The notes beneath the pieces were generated by a model. The model was not told the origin of the DNA. It saw only the letters and a program-made list of their open reading frames with translations, and searched no databases. A program made the position numbers and the translations under genes. From Marinifilum flexuosum (GTDB lineage Bacteria > Bacteroidota > Bacteroidia > Bacteroidales > Marinifilaceae), in the NCBI RefSeq assembly GCF_003610555.1, contig NZ_RAPQ01000010.1:620001-684000 (forward strand): 64,000 nt of DNA. The letters run 5' to 3'. Positions 8,777-18,301 of the stretch are shown in pieces. Each line of letters starts with the position of its first letter. Position 1 is the stretch's first letter.

Positions 8777-8799
8777 GTCGATAATCGACCGCAAAATTA
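8777..8799 (-). promoter_or_regulatory. -7 element and palindrome at the predicted ricT start site
   Basis: On the minus strand TAATTTTG (8799-8792) matches the -7 consensus TAnnTTTG. It is followed at once by GTCGATTATCGAC (8789-8777), a 13-bp palindrome centred on one base, which would cover the transcription start. No proper -33 element exists at 19-20 bases; TTTG is 14 bases away. The palindrome could be a repressor site. Confidence 0.4.
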
Positions 8800-8854
8800 G
8801 CTAATTTATTTTACAAACCTTTAAAGGTAACTATTTCGAGAAATTATTGGGTGA

Positions 8855-9979
8855 TTACGGTCGTAATAATTTAACCAGTTTTAAGCCCAAATCAAGAAAA
8901 ACGATCTTCGCGTTGGCATTTCTTTCAATGTCAGTATAAGCTTTAGAGAGCTCATCTGAAATCATCCAAACATTATCCTCATTGATATAAGGAGAAAAGC
9001 GTTTCGAAAAATTCATTTCCTCGCCACTTAAATAAACCATTTCAGGCTGCTTTAAGTTTAAAATAAAATTCTCACGAATCATTCTAACCGCATAATTCAA
9101 GAAACTTTTCTGACGTTCGCGTCCAATTGTCGCAATCTCCTCGGCCCATTCCATAATGTCTATTACATTACGGGCATAACACCTTCTCATAATGGCTATA
9201 AAATTCTCAAAATTCTCTGCATTCTCATCTGAATTCTGAATAAGGATTCTTGCCTTACGGTAACTTCCTTCCGATAAACGAACCACATTCTTTAATTCCT
9301 GCTCGTTAAGGTTGAACTCATTTTTAACCGCTACTGACAATGATACCTGATCAATTGCCGGAATTTTAATCAGCTGTGTTCGGGACAATATGGTTTGAAG
9401 TATTTTATCAGGTTCTTCCGACACCATAAAAAACAAAGTTTTCACTGGTGGCTCCTCAATCATTTTCAGAAGTTTATTGGCACATGAAGTATGCATTTTT
9501 TCAGGCAACCAAATGATCATTACCTTATAATCCGATTCGTAAGTTTTTAGACTTAACTTCCTGATAATCTCATTACTTTCACCAGAGTAGATCATCCCTT
9601 GTGAGTTATCCACTCCTAGGGTTCTGTACCAATCTCCAATATCAAAATAAGAATCACTCTCAATTTGCGAACGCCATAATTCAACAAAATTATCGCTCAC
9701 AGGATTGGTAAATCCCTTCCCTTTAACAACTGGAAAAACAAAATGAAGATCGGGATGAACCAATTTCGCGTATTTTTTACACGAAGAACAAACCCCACAC
9801 GAATCATTGTCTTTTCTATCCAAACAGGAAACATACTGCGCAAATGCAATTGCCATTGATAGTTTCCCAACTCCTTTGGGACCAATCAACAATTGTGCAT
9901 GGCTAACTCTGTTTTCTTTAACGGTTTGAATAAAACGCTGTTTGACCTCTTTATGGCCAATTATATCTTTAAATTGCAT
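8855..9979 (-). CDS. holB: DNA polymerase III delta' subunit (clamp loader)
   Basis: The 374-residue protein begins with the clamp-loader motif FKDIIGHKEVKQRF and has a zinc module (CLDRKDNDSCGVCSSC) of the DnaX/HolB type. The P-loop is GPKGVGKLS, where the usual Thr/Ser after Lys is Leu, as expected for delta', which does not hydrolyse ATP. The sensor segment LSRTQLIKI holds the arginine that completes the neighbouring ATPase site. It acts in the cytoplasm in clamp loading. It is the first gene of the holB-ricT-gldH-trmB-ATL group; a 95-base gap with a possible internal promoter separates it from ricT. Confidence 0.9.
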   Translation of the reverse strand: MQFKDIIGHKEVKQRFIQTVKENRVSHAQLLIGPKGVGKLSMAIAFAQYVSCLDRKDNDSCGVCSSCKKYAKLVHPDLHFVFPVVKGKGFTNPVSDNFVELWRSQIESDSYFDIGDWYRTLGVDNSQGMIYSGESNEIIRKLSLKTYESDYKVMIIWLPEKMHTSCANKLLKMIEEPPVKTLFFMVSEEPDKILQTILSRTQLIKIPAIDQVSLSVAVKNEFNLNEQELKNVVRLSEGSYRKARILIQNSDENAENFENFIAIMRRCYARNVIDIMEWAEEIATIGRERQKSFLNYAVRMIRENFILNLKQPEMVYLSGEEMNFSKRFSPYINEDNVWMISDELSKAYTDIERNANAKIVFLDLGLKLVKLLRP

Positions 9980-10266
9980 GAATTTTCAATATGAAATGGT
10001 TTCGAACAGATCAGTTCAAGCCTCATCTGCTGATCAAAAATCATTTAATCCCGAATATGGTGCAAAGTTACATCGGGGTATCCAAAGTTAAAAAAATAAA
10101 GGAGAGCATTATCATTAAAGCTTAAGTTCAAAGTCAATTGAGAAAAAAATGACGTTTTTACCATTAATTTGCAATAAGGAAAAATTTATGCAATCGTTTC
10201 AAAGCCAAAGCCCTATACAATATTACCATCTGATTACATGACACTTAAAAGCATTTCTCTTTCTTT

Positions 10267-10298
10267 TTTGCAGCAATTTGAATAAAAACATACCTTTG
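10267..10298 (+). promoter_or_regulatory. Promoter of pgk
   Basis: TTTG (10267-10270), a 20-base spacer and TACCTTTG (10291-10298) match the Bacteroidota promoter consensus exactly. The predicted start lies about 25-28 bases before the pgk ATG. The remainder of the 350-base gap from 9980 is AT-rich and I see nothing else in it. Confidence 0.75.
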
Positions 10299-10330
10299 TT
10301 TGGAAGAAAAAAATATAAAGACATATTCCA

Positions 10331-11518
10331 ATGCAAACAATTGATTCATACAATTTTTCAGGAAAGAAGGCGATTATCAGAGTAGATTTTAATGTGCCTT
10401 TGAACGATCAGTTCGAAATTACCGATGACACACGTATCCGTGCTGCACTTCCAACTATCAAAAAGGTATTAGAAGGAAACGGATCAGTTATTTTGATGTC
10501 TCACCTTGGTAGACCAAAAGGTGTTGATGAAAAATTCTCATTGAAACACATCGTTGCTCACCTTTCTGCAAAATTAGGTGTTGATGTAAAATTTGCTGAT
10601 GATTGTATTGGTGAAAGTGCTAAAACAATGGCTGCTGACCTAAAAGAAGGTGAAGTTCTATTGTTGGAAAACCTTCGTTTTTACGGTGAAGAAAAAGCTG
10701 GTGACGAAGCTTTTGCTAAAAAATTAGCTGACTTGGCTGACCTTTGGATTAACGATGCATTTGGTACTGCACACCGTGCTCACGCTTCAACTGCTGTTAT
10801 CGCTAAATTCTTCCCTAACGACAAAATGTTTGGTTACGTAATGGAAGGTGAGTTATCAAGCGTTGATAAAGTATTGAAAGACTCTAAGCGTCCTTTAACT
10901 GCAATCATGGGTGGTGCTAAGGTATCTTCAAAAATCGATATCATTAAAACTTTAATGCCTAAAGTTGACCACTTGATTATTGGTGGTGGTATGACTTATA
11001 CTTTCGTTAAATCGATGGGTGGTAAGATTGGTAACTCATTGGTTGAAGATGATAAGTTAGATATCGCAAGAGAAATTTTGAGTGAAGCAGAAGCAAACAA
11101 TGTAAAACTTCACTTGGCAGTTGATGCATTAATCGCTGACGATTTCTCTAACGACGCTAACACTAAAGAATGTAACGTATCAGAAATTCCAGCTGATTGG
11201 ATGGGATTAGATGTTGCTGGTGAAACCATCAAAAACTTCAAGAAAGTTATCGAAGAATCAGAAACAATTCTTTGGAATGGTCCTGTTGGAGTATTCGAAA
11301 TGGATACTTTCGCTAAAGGAACCAAAGCAATTGCTGATGCAATTGTAACAGCTACTGAAAAAGGTGCTTTCTCATTGATCGGTGGTGGTGACTCTGTTGC
11401 AGCGATCAACAAGTACAACTTGGCTGACAAAGTAAGCTATGTATCAACTGGTGGTGGTGCTCTTTTAGAGTACATCGAAGGTAAAGAATTGCCAGGTGTT
11501 GCAGCTATTAGAGGGTAA
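10331..11518 (+). CDS. pgk: Phosphoglycerate kinase
   Basis: The 395-residue enzyme transfers phosphate from 1,3-bisphosphoglycerate to ADP in glycolysis (reversible). It shows the signature [16 protein letters not shown], the LLLENLRFY block, [12 protein letters not shown] and the C-terminal nucleotide-binding [12 protein letters not shown]. Length is normal for the family. Codon choice is strongly biased in the manner of a highly expressed gene. It has its own promoter and terminator, so it is monocistronic. Confidence 0.98.
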   Translation: MQTIDSYNFSGKKAIIRVDFNVPLNDQFEITDDTRIRAALPTIKKVLEGNGSVILMSHLGRPKGVDEKFSLKHIVAHLSAKLGVDVKFADDCIGESAKTMAADLKEGEVLLLENLRFYGEEKAGDEAFAKKLADLADLWINDAFGTAHRAHASTAVIAKFFPNDKMFGYVMEGELSSVDKVLKDSKRPLTAIMGGAKVSSKIDIIKTLMPKVDHLIIGGGMTYTFVKSMGGKIGNSLVEDDKLDIAREILSEAEANNVKLHLAVDALIADDFSNDANTKECNVSEIPADWMGLDVAGETIKNFKKVIEESETILWNGPVGVFEMDTFAKGTKAIADAIVTATEKGAFSLIGGGDSVAAINKYNLADKVSYVSTGGGALLEYIEGKELPGVAAIRG

Positions 11519-11555
11519 TTAACGATCCATAATATTTCCCTTCTCAGGGATTCTT

Positions 11556-11585
11556 AAAGCAGTCTTTCGAGGCTGCTTTTTTTTT
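11556..11585 (+). terminator. Intrinsic terminator of pgk
   Basis: AAAGCAG (11556-11562) pairs with CTGCTTT (11573-11579) around a 10-base loop and is followed by a T run to 11585. It lies 38 bases after the pgk stop. Confidence 0.88.
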
Positions 11586-11655
11586 ATCTTAACAAAACTT
11601 AAACAATTTGTATTAATTTTCGTAGCATCTTAATATTATTCCCTAAATAGTAACC

Positions 11656-14600
11656 ATGAAAAGATTTCTACCTCTACTCTTTCATATTGTTCTTACCTCG
11701 TCTCTTGTTTTGATGTTTCAAGAATCAAAAGCACAAGTTGACAGTTTACACTATATTCCGCCAATGTGTTCTTTTACATCATCAAGTTCAGATGTTGACG
11801 ATCACCAAATGGTACTTACCACTACTGAAAGCGATCCTTTTGACGTAACAATTACAAATAACAATGGAACTTTTGTTAGAACTGTAACTGGTTTATCAAA
11901 TACATCGCCTAAAAAAATAAGTCTAAATTTCTCTGTCTATACCTCATCTACTCAAACAGCAGGAAGAAGACTTAATTCCCAAGGTGTCATAGGAACTTCA
12001 CAGCTAAATCAAATTTTGGATACCGAGGGTTTAATCGTATCTGGGCCAAAAAAATTCTTTGTTAATATTCAACAAAAATCTGGTGCTCAAGGAGATTTAC
12101 TAACATCCAAAGGAACCACTGGTTTGGGGACTGATTTTTACAGTGGACACATGCGCTCAGAAACAGGAACTTACGACAACTACAACGGTCATTTTATTTC
12201 TGTTATGGCTACTGAAAATAATACAAATATAACCTTTAGTAATCCACGAGTTAAATTTTCAAACAGGTCTCAAAATACATTTACAGAAAGTCTTCAGAAA
12301 GGACAGTCTGTAGTAATTGGGGTAAGTATAAACCAGCTTAAAAATCAGAATAAAAATTTAAATCATGTAAATGGTACTCACATCAGTTCAAACAAACCTA
12401 TAGCAGTAAGTTCTGGTTCCTGGTGTGCAACCGGTCATCTGCGAGCACAAGGCAACGGACGTGATATCGGATTTGACCAGCTGGTTCCAACTGATGTTGT
12501 TGGACAAGAGTATATTCTAATTAAAGGAGAAGGTGTTAGTACTGGCCCTAAATACAATGAACGAGCTTTAATTGTGGCCACAGAAGCTAATACTACAGTT
12601 ACTTATTACTATAATAAACGTAGAAATAATGGGTCCAATAGGCTCATTACAAAAACTAAAATATTGAATTCCCCTGGTAGTTATTACTTTACAGGACATG
12701 ATGAATTTATTAGTTCAGTAGATAAAAACTTATACATTAACGCCGACAAGAAAATTTTTGTTTATCAAACTCTTTCAGGTGCAGATAAAAATCAAACTGC
12801 CGGACTTTGTTTTATACCCCCTTTAAAGTGTACAGCTGACAAAGAAGTAACAATTGCATATGCCGATAAACTTTCCAGTTTAACAGTTAGTCCTGTGCTA
12901 AAACTGGTTACACAAAGTGGGTCACAGATACAATTAAATGGAGTTGACCTTCAGAATGTAAATAATTATCGTAGAAATGTAGCAAATAATACCCATTGGG
13001 AATCCTATAATATTCCCAAATCGGAGCTTCAAAGATTGGTATATAATGGTGGTTCAGATCAAATCTATAAAGTTTCATCAACAGGGGCATTAAATGTAAT
13101 GCTTGCCGTGCAAAGTGGAAATGTTGGTGGAGGTGGTTACTTCTCGGGATTTGGAGATATTCCTCAGGTAAATCAGAGTCCTGATATTGCCGAACAAGGC
13201 TTATGTGGAGACAATGTTGTTTTAACAGCATCTGGGTTTACATCTTATAATTGGTATAAGGATGGAAGTCTAATAGCGGATGAAAACAATTCAACTTACC
13301 AACCGAATAGTCCGGGAAGGTACAAAGTAACAGGCTTATCTCCTTGTGGCGATTCAGATACAGAATCTTTCCCTTCAAAAGAGATTAGAATTCTTCCATG
13401 TTTATCGGTAACAACAACAAATATAACAGTAACAGAAGGAACTGACTTAAATGCAGTATTTAGGGTTGAACTATCTCACCCTTGGTTAGCAGCTGATAAT
13501 GTCGATGTTACTTTCGATTATTATACAACTGCTGGAACTGCAGCCAGTGGTCAGGATTTTAGTCCAACTACCGGATCAGCAACAATTGCTTCTGGCGATT
13601 CATTTGTAGACATTTCAGTACCAATCACAAATGATATCCTAAATGAAAATGATGAAGATTTTACCCTATCGATTACTAATGTAGTTGAAGCCGTTGAAAG
13701 TATTGTTTCGGGTACAGCAACCATTCAGGATAATGATGCCCTGCCAACAATCTCGGTAAATGATCAAACTTTTAATGAAGATGCCGGAACAGTAAGTTTG
13801 CAAGTTAGTTTAAATACCGAAAGTGGTAAAACAGTGAGTGCCAACTATAATATTGTTGACAATACTGCAACACAGTTAGAAGATTACTCAGCTTCCAATT
13901 ACTCTGGAACAATCAGTTTCAATCCTGGAGAAAAAAACAAAAACATTAGTATCTCGATTATTGATGACAACAACTACGAACCTGGATCAAATGAATCATT
14001 TAATGTACAGTTAAGCAGTTTATCAAATGCTGCAGCTGGAAATACCAATGCAACAATCTCAATTATCGATAATGAAGTATTGCCAACAATTACAGTTTCT
14101 AATGCTAGTGAAATTGAAGGTACCAACATTGTATTTCAGGCAGTTTTAGATCATCCTGCTGATGTTGATATAACATTTGATTATCAAATAGTTTTAAGTA
14201 ATGGTCCTGGAAATGCCAAACAAAATGATTTTATCAGTTTTACATCATTCTCTACAGGAACTATTACTATTCCTGCAGGTTCGACAAGTGCTGATTTCCC
14301 AAATTTTGTAACCAAAGATGATAATGCCAATGAGCAAACTGAAGAGTTTGTTGTGAACTTCTCATCGGTTAATAATGCTTCATTAGGAAATACTTCGGCT
14401 ACTGGAACAATACTAGATAATGAAGGAAACCCAACATTATCGATATCCGATGCATCAGCAACGGAAGGAAATTCAATCGATTTTACAATCACCGTAAGTC
14501 CGGTAAGAAGTACTAATATTAACTTTCAATATCGAACAATTAATGGAAGTGCTGCGTCACCTGGCGATTTTAATGGCACTGGATGGACTTCTATTACACT

Positions 14601-16674
14601 TCCAGCCAACCAAACTAATGTAAATCTTAGTATTAATACAGTTCAGGATACCGACGAAGAAGGCAATGAAGATTTTACAGTTGAAATCGGTAATCCTCCA
14701 TCAAAAGTTGATATTGGAATTAGCTCAGCTACAGGAACCATTATTGATGATGATGATACTCCTGATGCAAGAGACGATAATTTTTCAGTAGATGAAGATG
14801 ACTCTTTAAGTGAAAATGTGATGACAAATGATCTAGGACTTGGTGATCCACCTGTTACTGTTGTTAGTAATACAAATCCAGCAAATGGAAGTTTAACCAT
14901 TAACAATGATGGTAGCTTTTCGTATACACCAAATCCAAATTTTAACGGCTCAGACACATTTAACTATACCATTCAGGATATTGATGGTGATCAATCAAAC
15001 GCAACAGTTACAATTACTGTAAATCCAATTAACGACTTACCAATTGCTATCAATGATACATATTCAACTCCAGAAGACACTCAACTAGATGATGATGTAA
15101 GTTCTAATGACAATAACCTTTTCGATTTACCAATAGCATACAGCGTTGTGAGCGATGTAAGTAACGGAACATTAACTCTGAATGCTAACGGAACTTTTTC
15201 TTACATGCCAAATTCTGAATTTTTTGGAACTGATGGATTTACCTATGAAATTACAGATGGAAATGGCGATGCAGTTCAGGCAAGTGCAAGCATAACAGTT
15301 ATTTTTAATAACGATGCAGCTCCTGTAGCTGTTGATGATAACACATCAACAAACGAAGATACAGCTGTTACCATAGATGTCTTGGCAAATGATTCCGACA
15401 TTGATGGAAATCACACAATCGACAAGGCAAGTGTTCTAATCAAAACCAGTCCTTCGAATGGTACTCTATCACAAAACTTTATTACCGGTGAGGTTACCTA
15501 CACTCCAAACAATAACTATACAGGAGCAGACAGTTTTACATACACAATCAAAGATAATTCTGGTGCAGAATCAAATCAGGCAACAGTTTCCATTAATATT
15601 ACTGTTGATAATGATCCTCCGGTTGCAATTTGCAAGAGTGGTGTTACAGTTTTTTTGGATGCAACAGGGAATTACACACTTGATCCTACAGAAATTGACA
15701 ATGGCTCAAACGATGATAATGATGGTGGAACCGTAAAATTATCGGTTGCTCCTAATACTTTTGATTGCTCGGATAAAGGAACTGTTTCCGTGACATTAAC
15801 AGTAACAGATGAAGATTTATCGAGTACTACATGTTCAACAAATATTACTGTAGTTGATAACAGCGCACCTACTGTAAAAACCGCACAAGATAATATTATC
15901 ATTACAGCAGAATCAGGAATTTGCGGTGCTAAAGTAAATTATACTGGTCCTGTTTTCACCGATAATTGTGATGGAGATCAAAGTGGAACTTTAATTTCTG
16001 GTTTGTCAAGCGGTTCGAATTTTCCGGTTGGAATTACTACGGTAACTTATGAATATACTGATGCTTCAGGAAATACTCCCGTTCAATCCAGTTTTTCAGT
16101 TACAGTAACAGATGATGAAAAGCCAGCTTTGAATAACACTTTAAATCGTAACTTAAATCCTAACACCACAGGATGTGAATATCTGGTTAGCGGTACAGCC
16201 TTTGATGTTACAGCAACAGATAATTGTGGAATTCAATCACTTACACACAACTACGATGGTGGAGGGACAAGCCTTAATGGAAAATCATTCCCCATAGGAA
16301 TTACAAATGTAACTTGGACTGCTGAAGATATTCACAACAATATTACTACTCACATTGTACAAATAAGTGTCACATCAAATTTAAGTGCTACAATTTCAGG
16401 ACCTTCGGGAAGTCAGGCATGTGAAGGAAACGAACTTATCTTTACTGCCAATGCATCAAATGGCAATCCAAATTACACCTACAAATTCTATGTAAACAAT
16501 GTAGAACAAAGTTCAGGTGTTACAGGAAATACATTTACTATAAACACTCTTGTTAATGGTGATAAAGTAAAAGTTGAAGCATTTGATAATTTAGGTTGCT
16601 CTGCACAAAGTAGTGAAATTACAATGACAATATTTGCCACTCCACTTCCAATCGGAATATTTTTCCAGGAATAA
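11656..16674 (+). CDS. Secreted modular adhesin: IgGFc-binding-like N-terminus, Calx-beta, cadherin-like and HYR repeats
   Basis: The 1672-residue protein has a signal peptide ending near SKA/QVDSL. Residues about 30-500 resemble the IgGFc-binding N-terminal region found in large T9SS proteins (SNKPIAVSSGSWCA, GFDQLVPTDVVGQEYI). Four Calx-beta repeats follow at about 585-1035, each ending in (I/L)xDN(D/E) or IDDDD; then three cadherin/VCBS-like repeats at about 1035-1320 with GSLTINNDGSFSYTPN-type motifs; then HYR-like modules to about 1575 and an Ig/PKD-like domain. The acidic repeats suggest calcium binding. It should be exported and act in adhesion, but no T9SS C-terminal sorting domain is visible: it stops after ATPLPIGIFFQE. 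Function is inferred from domains only. Confidence 0.8.
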   Translation: MKRFLPLLFHIVLTSSLVLMFQESKAQVDSLHYIPPMCSFTSSSSDVDDHQMVLTTTESDPFDVTITNNNGTFVRTVTGLSNTSPKKISLNFSVYTSSTQTAGRRLNSQGVIGTSQLNQILDTEGLIVSGPKKFFVNIQQKSGAQGDLLTSKGTTGLGTDFYSGHMRSETGTYDNYNGHFISVMATENNTNITFSNPRVKFSNRSQNTFTESLQKGQSVVIGVSINQLKNQNKNLNHVNGTHISSNKPIAVSSGSWCATGHLRAQGNGRDIGFDQLVPTDVVGQEYILIKGEGVSTGPKYNERALIVATEANTTVTYYYNKRRNNGSNRLITKTKILNSPGSYYFTGHDEFISSVDKNLYINADKKIFVYQTLSGADKNQTAGLCFIPPLKCTADKEVTIAYADKLSSLTVSPVLKLVTQSGSQIQLNGVDLQNVNNYRRNVANNTHWESYNIPKSELQRLVYNGGSDQIYKVSSTGALNVMLAVQSGNVGGGGYFSGFGDIPQVNQSPDIAEQGLCGDNVVLTASGFTSYNWYKDGSLIADENNSTYQPNSPGRYKVTGLSPCGDSDTESFPSKEIRILPCLSVTTTNITVTEGTDLNAVFRVELSHPWLAADNVDVTFDYYTTAGTAASGQDFSPTTGSATIASGDSFVDISVPITNDILNENDEDFTLSITNVVEAVESIVSGTATIQDNDALPTISVNDQTFNEDAGTVSLQVSLNTESGKTVSANYNIVDNTATQLEDYSASNYSGTISFNPGEKNKNISISIIDDNNYEPGSNESFNVQLSSLSNAAAGNTNATISIIDNEVLPTITVSNASEIEGTNIVFQAVLDHPADVDITFDYQIVLSNGPGNAKQNDFISFTSFSTGTITIPAGSTSADFPNFVTKDDNANEQTEEFVVNFSSVNNASLGNTSATGTILDNEGNPTLSISDASATEGNSIDFTITVSPVRSTNINFQYRTINGSAASPGDFNGTGWTSITLPANQTNVNLSINTVQDTDEEGNEDFTVEIGNPPSKVDIGISSATGTIIDDDDTPDARDDNFSVDEDDSLSENVMTNDLGLGDPPVTVVSNTNPANGSLTINNDGSFSYTPNPNFNGSDTFNYTIQDIDGDQSNATVTITVNPINDLPIAINDTYSTPEDTQLDDDVSSNDNNLFDLPIAYSVVSDVSNGTLTLNANGTFSYMPNSEFFGTDGFTYEITDGNGDAVQASASITVIFNNDAAPVAVDDNTSTNEDTAVTIDVLANDSDIDGNHTIDKASVLIKTSPSNGTLSQNFITGEVTYTPNNNYTGADSFTYTIKDNSGAESNQATVSINITVDNDPPVAICKSGVTVFLDATGNYTLDPTEIDNGSNDDNDGGTVKLSVAPNTFDCSDKGTVSVTLTVTDEDLSSTTCSTNITVVDNSAPTVKTAQDNIIITAESGICGAKVNYTGPVFTDNCDGDQSGTLISGLSSGSNFPVGITTVTYEYTDASGNTPVQSSFSVTVTDDEKPALNNTLNRNLNPNTTGCEYLVSGTAFDVTATDNCGIQSLTHNYDGGGTSLNGKSFPIGITNVTWTAEDIHNNITTHIVQISVTSNLSATISGPSGSQACEGNELIFTANASNGNPNYTYKFYVNNVEQSSGVTGNTFTINTLVNGDKVKVEAFDNLGCSAQSSEITMTIFATPLPIGIFFQE

Positions 16675-16680
16675 ATAACA

Positions 16681-16731
16681 AATATGCTTTTTTTGAGAAG
16701 TAATATTACTACTACTCGGAAAGAGCATATT
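16681..16731 (+). terminator. Imperfect long hairpin after the adhesin gene
   Basis: AATATGCTTTTTTTGAG (16681-16697) pairs imperfectly with CTCGGAAAGAGCATATT (16715-16731), and the loop itself holds the palindrome AGTAATATTACT. The hairpin begins seven bases after the stop codon. There is no U tract after it, so it may block exonucleases rather than terminate. Confidence 0.45.
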
Positions 16732-16806
16732 AGTTTTGAATAAGAACAAAAAGCCAAATAAAAATGAATTAAATTTGCAGCTTTAACATTTTAGAAAAAA
16801 GATTAA

Positions 16807-17790
16807 ATGAACTGGAAGAACAAGATATTTTCGATAAACAATGAACTTGAATTTAAACAAGTAGCACTGGAAATTTTTCGTTATCAAGCGGAAAATAATG
16901 AGGTGTATCGTGAATATCTTCAATATTTGAAAAAGGATTTTAATCAAATCACTAAGCTTACAGAGATTCCTTTTCTTCCCATAGAGTTTTTTAAATCGAG
17001 AAAGGTGGTTTCTTCCAACAATCCTGCTAAAGAAATCTTTACCAGTAGTGGAACAACTGGCAACTTAACCAGCAGACACTTTGTTCCAGATATCAGTATT
17101 TATGAAAAGAGCTTTAAGAAAGGTTTCGAGGATTTTTATGGGCCAATAACAGATTATTGTGTTCTAGCTTTGCTTCCTTCTTATTTGGAGCGCGAAGGTT
17201 CATCCTTAATCTACATGATGGAACACCTGATTAAAGATAGCAAGCATGCTAAAAGTGGATTCTACCTGCACAATCATGAAGAATTGATTGAATGCATTGC
17301 TGATTTGAAGAAATCAAATCAAAAAATTCTGCTTCTTGGGGTTAGCTTTGCTTTACTTGATTTGGCTGAAAAATATACCCTAGACCTTTCCGATGTAATC
17401 ATCATGGAGACTGGTGGCATGAAAGGAAGAAGAAAAGAAATTACCCGTGAAGAGTTGCATGCATTTCTTTGTTCCCGATTAGGTGTGAATGAAATCCATT
17501 CTGAGTATGGAATGACAGAATTGCTTTCGCAGGCATACTCAAAAGGTCAGAGCCTATTCCAGACTCCCAATTGGATGAAAATCATGATTCGTGATGCTTA
17601 CGATCCATTCAGCTATGAAAAAACAGGTAGAACTGGGGGTGTGAATGTGATCGATTTGGCCAATGTTCATTCTTGCTCGTTTATCGAAACTCAAGATCTT
17701 GGTAAAATCCACGAAGATGGAAAATTTGAAATTCTTGGTCGATTCGATCATTCTGATATTCGTGGTTGCAATCTTCTTGTAAACGAATAA
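16807..17790 (+). CDS. LuxE-like acyl-protein synthetase / adenylate-forming ligase
   Basis: The 327-residue protein belongs to the LuxE acyl-protein synthetase family, relatives of PaaK. It shows EIPFLPIEFFKSRKV, the AMP-binding loop FTSSGTTGNLTS (about residues 79-90) and SEYGMTELLSQAY, all typical of the group. LuxE itself activates fatty acids with ATP for the luciferase reductase complex. No luxC, luxA or luxB is near, so a different carboxylate substrate is likely. Its neighbours are the adhesin upstream and the convergent galM. It has no obvious operon partner, and the substrate cannot be told from sequence. Confidence 0.78.
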   Translation: MNWKNKIFSINNELEFKQVALEIFRYQAENNEVYREYLQYLKKDFNQITKLTEIPFLPIEFFKSRKVVSSNNPAKEIFTSSGTTGNLTSRHFVPDISIYEKSFKKGFEDFYGPITDYCVLALLPSYLEREGSSLIYMMEHLIKDSKHAKSGFYLHNHEELIECIADLKKSNQKILLLGVSFALLDLAEKYTLDLSDVIIMETGGMKGRRKEITREELHAFLCSRLGVNEIHSEYGMTELLSQAYSKGQSLFQTPNWMKIMIRDAYDPFSYEKTGRTGGVNVIDLANVHSCSFIETQDLGKIHEDGKFEILGRFDHSDIRGCNLLVNE

Positions 17791-18162
17791 ATCAGATTTT
17801 CACACCACAGAAGACTTGATCTATTTTACTCAAAGATCGAAAAACAATACTTAAAGCTTGATCAGCATCCTTTTACCTATGATTTTCTCTCCTTTAGGAT
17901 AGAATTTCACAGCTAAAAGCTCATTTTTCATGCTTCTAAGATTGAAAATCAAAGCTAAATTGATCAAATTCAAAACTAAAGGTTTGATTGTCGATGATAA
18001 ACCCATCAAATTCAAACTTCAAGACTTGAAAATCAATATTAAACTCATGCTATTTTCCAAAAAAGGCATGAATTTCAATCCTCAACCCATTAAAAACTCA
18101 AAAATACCCCTTCCTAAAGCAAAAAATTATAGTTAATCTATTAACCCTTAAAATCAGTAAAT
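17791..18162 (+). other. Non-coding, internally repetitive A-rich stretch
   Basis: No supported gene lies between the LuxE-like stop and the gal terminator. From about 17940 to 18110 the sequence is built of short, similar words (variants of ATCAAATTCAAA, TTGAAAATCAA, AAACCCAT), giving an open 68-codon frame of low complexity that has no recognisable start or homologue. I take it as degenerate repetitive spacer. Confidence 0.4.
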
Positions 18163-18216
18163 AAAAAAACACCAAACAGAGGTTAAAATGAATGTAAACC
18201 AACTCTGTTTGATGTT
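18163..18216 (-). terminator. Intrinsic terminator of the galactose operon
   Basis: AACACCAAACAGAG (from 18168) pairs, with one wobble, with CTCTGTTTGATGTT (ending 18216). On the minus strand the hairpin is followed by seven U from 18169 to 18163. It lies about 85 bases beyond the galM stop. Confidence 0.75.
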
Positions 18217-18301
18217 AAAAGTATCCTTTACAAAAGGAATCTAGTCTGTTATAACTACTTTTTATCTTTAAGCAACATCAGATTTTATCTGATGCAAATC
18301 T

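Noticed and set aside
14184-14957. Long antisense frames within the adhesin gene
   Set aside because: They arise from the repeated, Ser/Thr/Asp-rich coding sequence read on the other strand and have no start signals or homologues that I recognise.
17930-18136. Open frame of 68 codons on the plus strand
   Set aside because: It is low-complexity (Lys/Ile/Leu-rich), made of repeated short words, and lacks a promoter or any domain. I treat it as chance.
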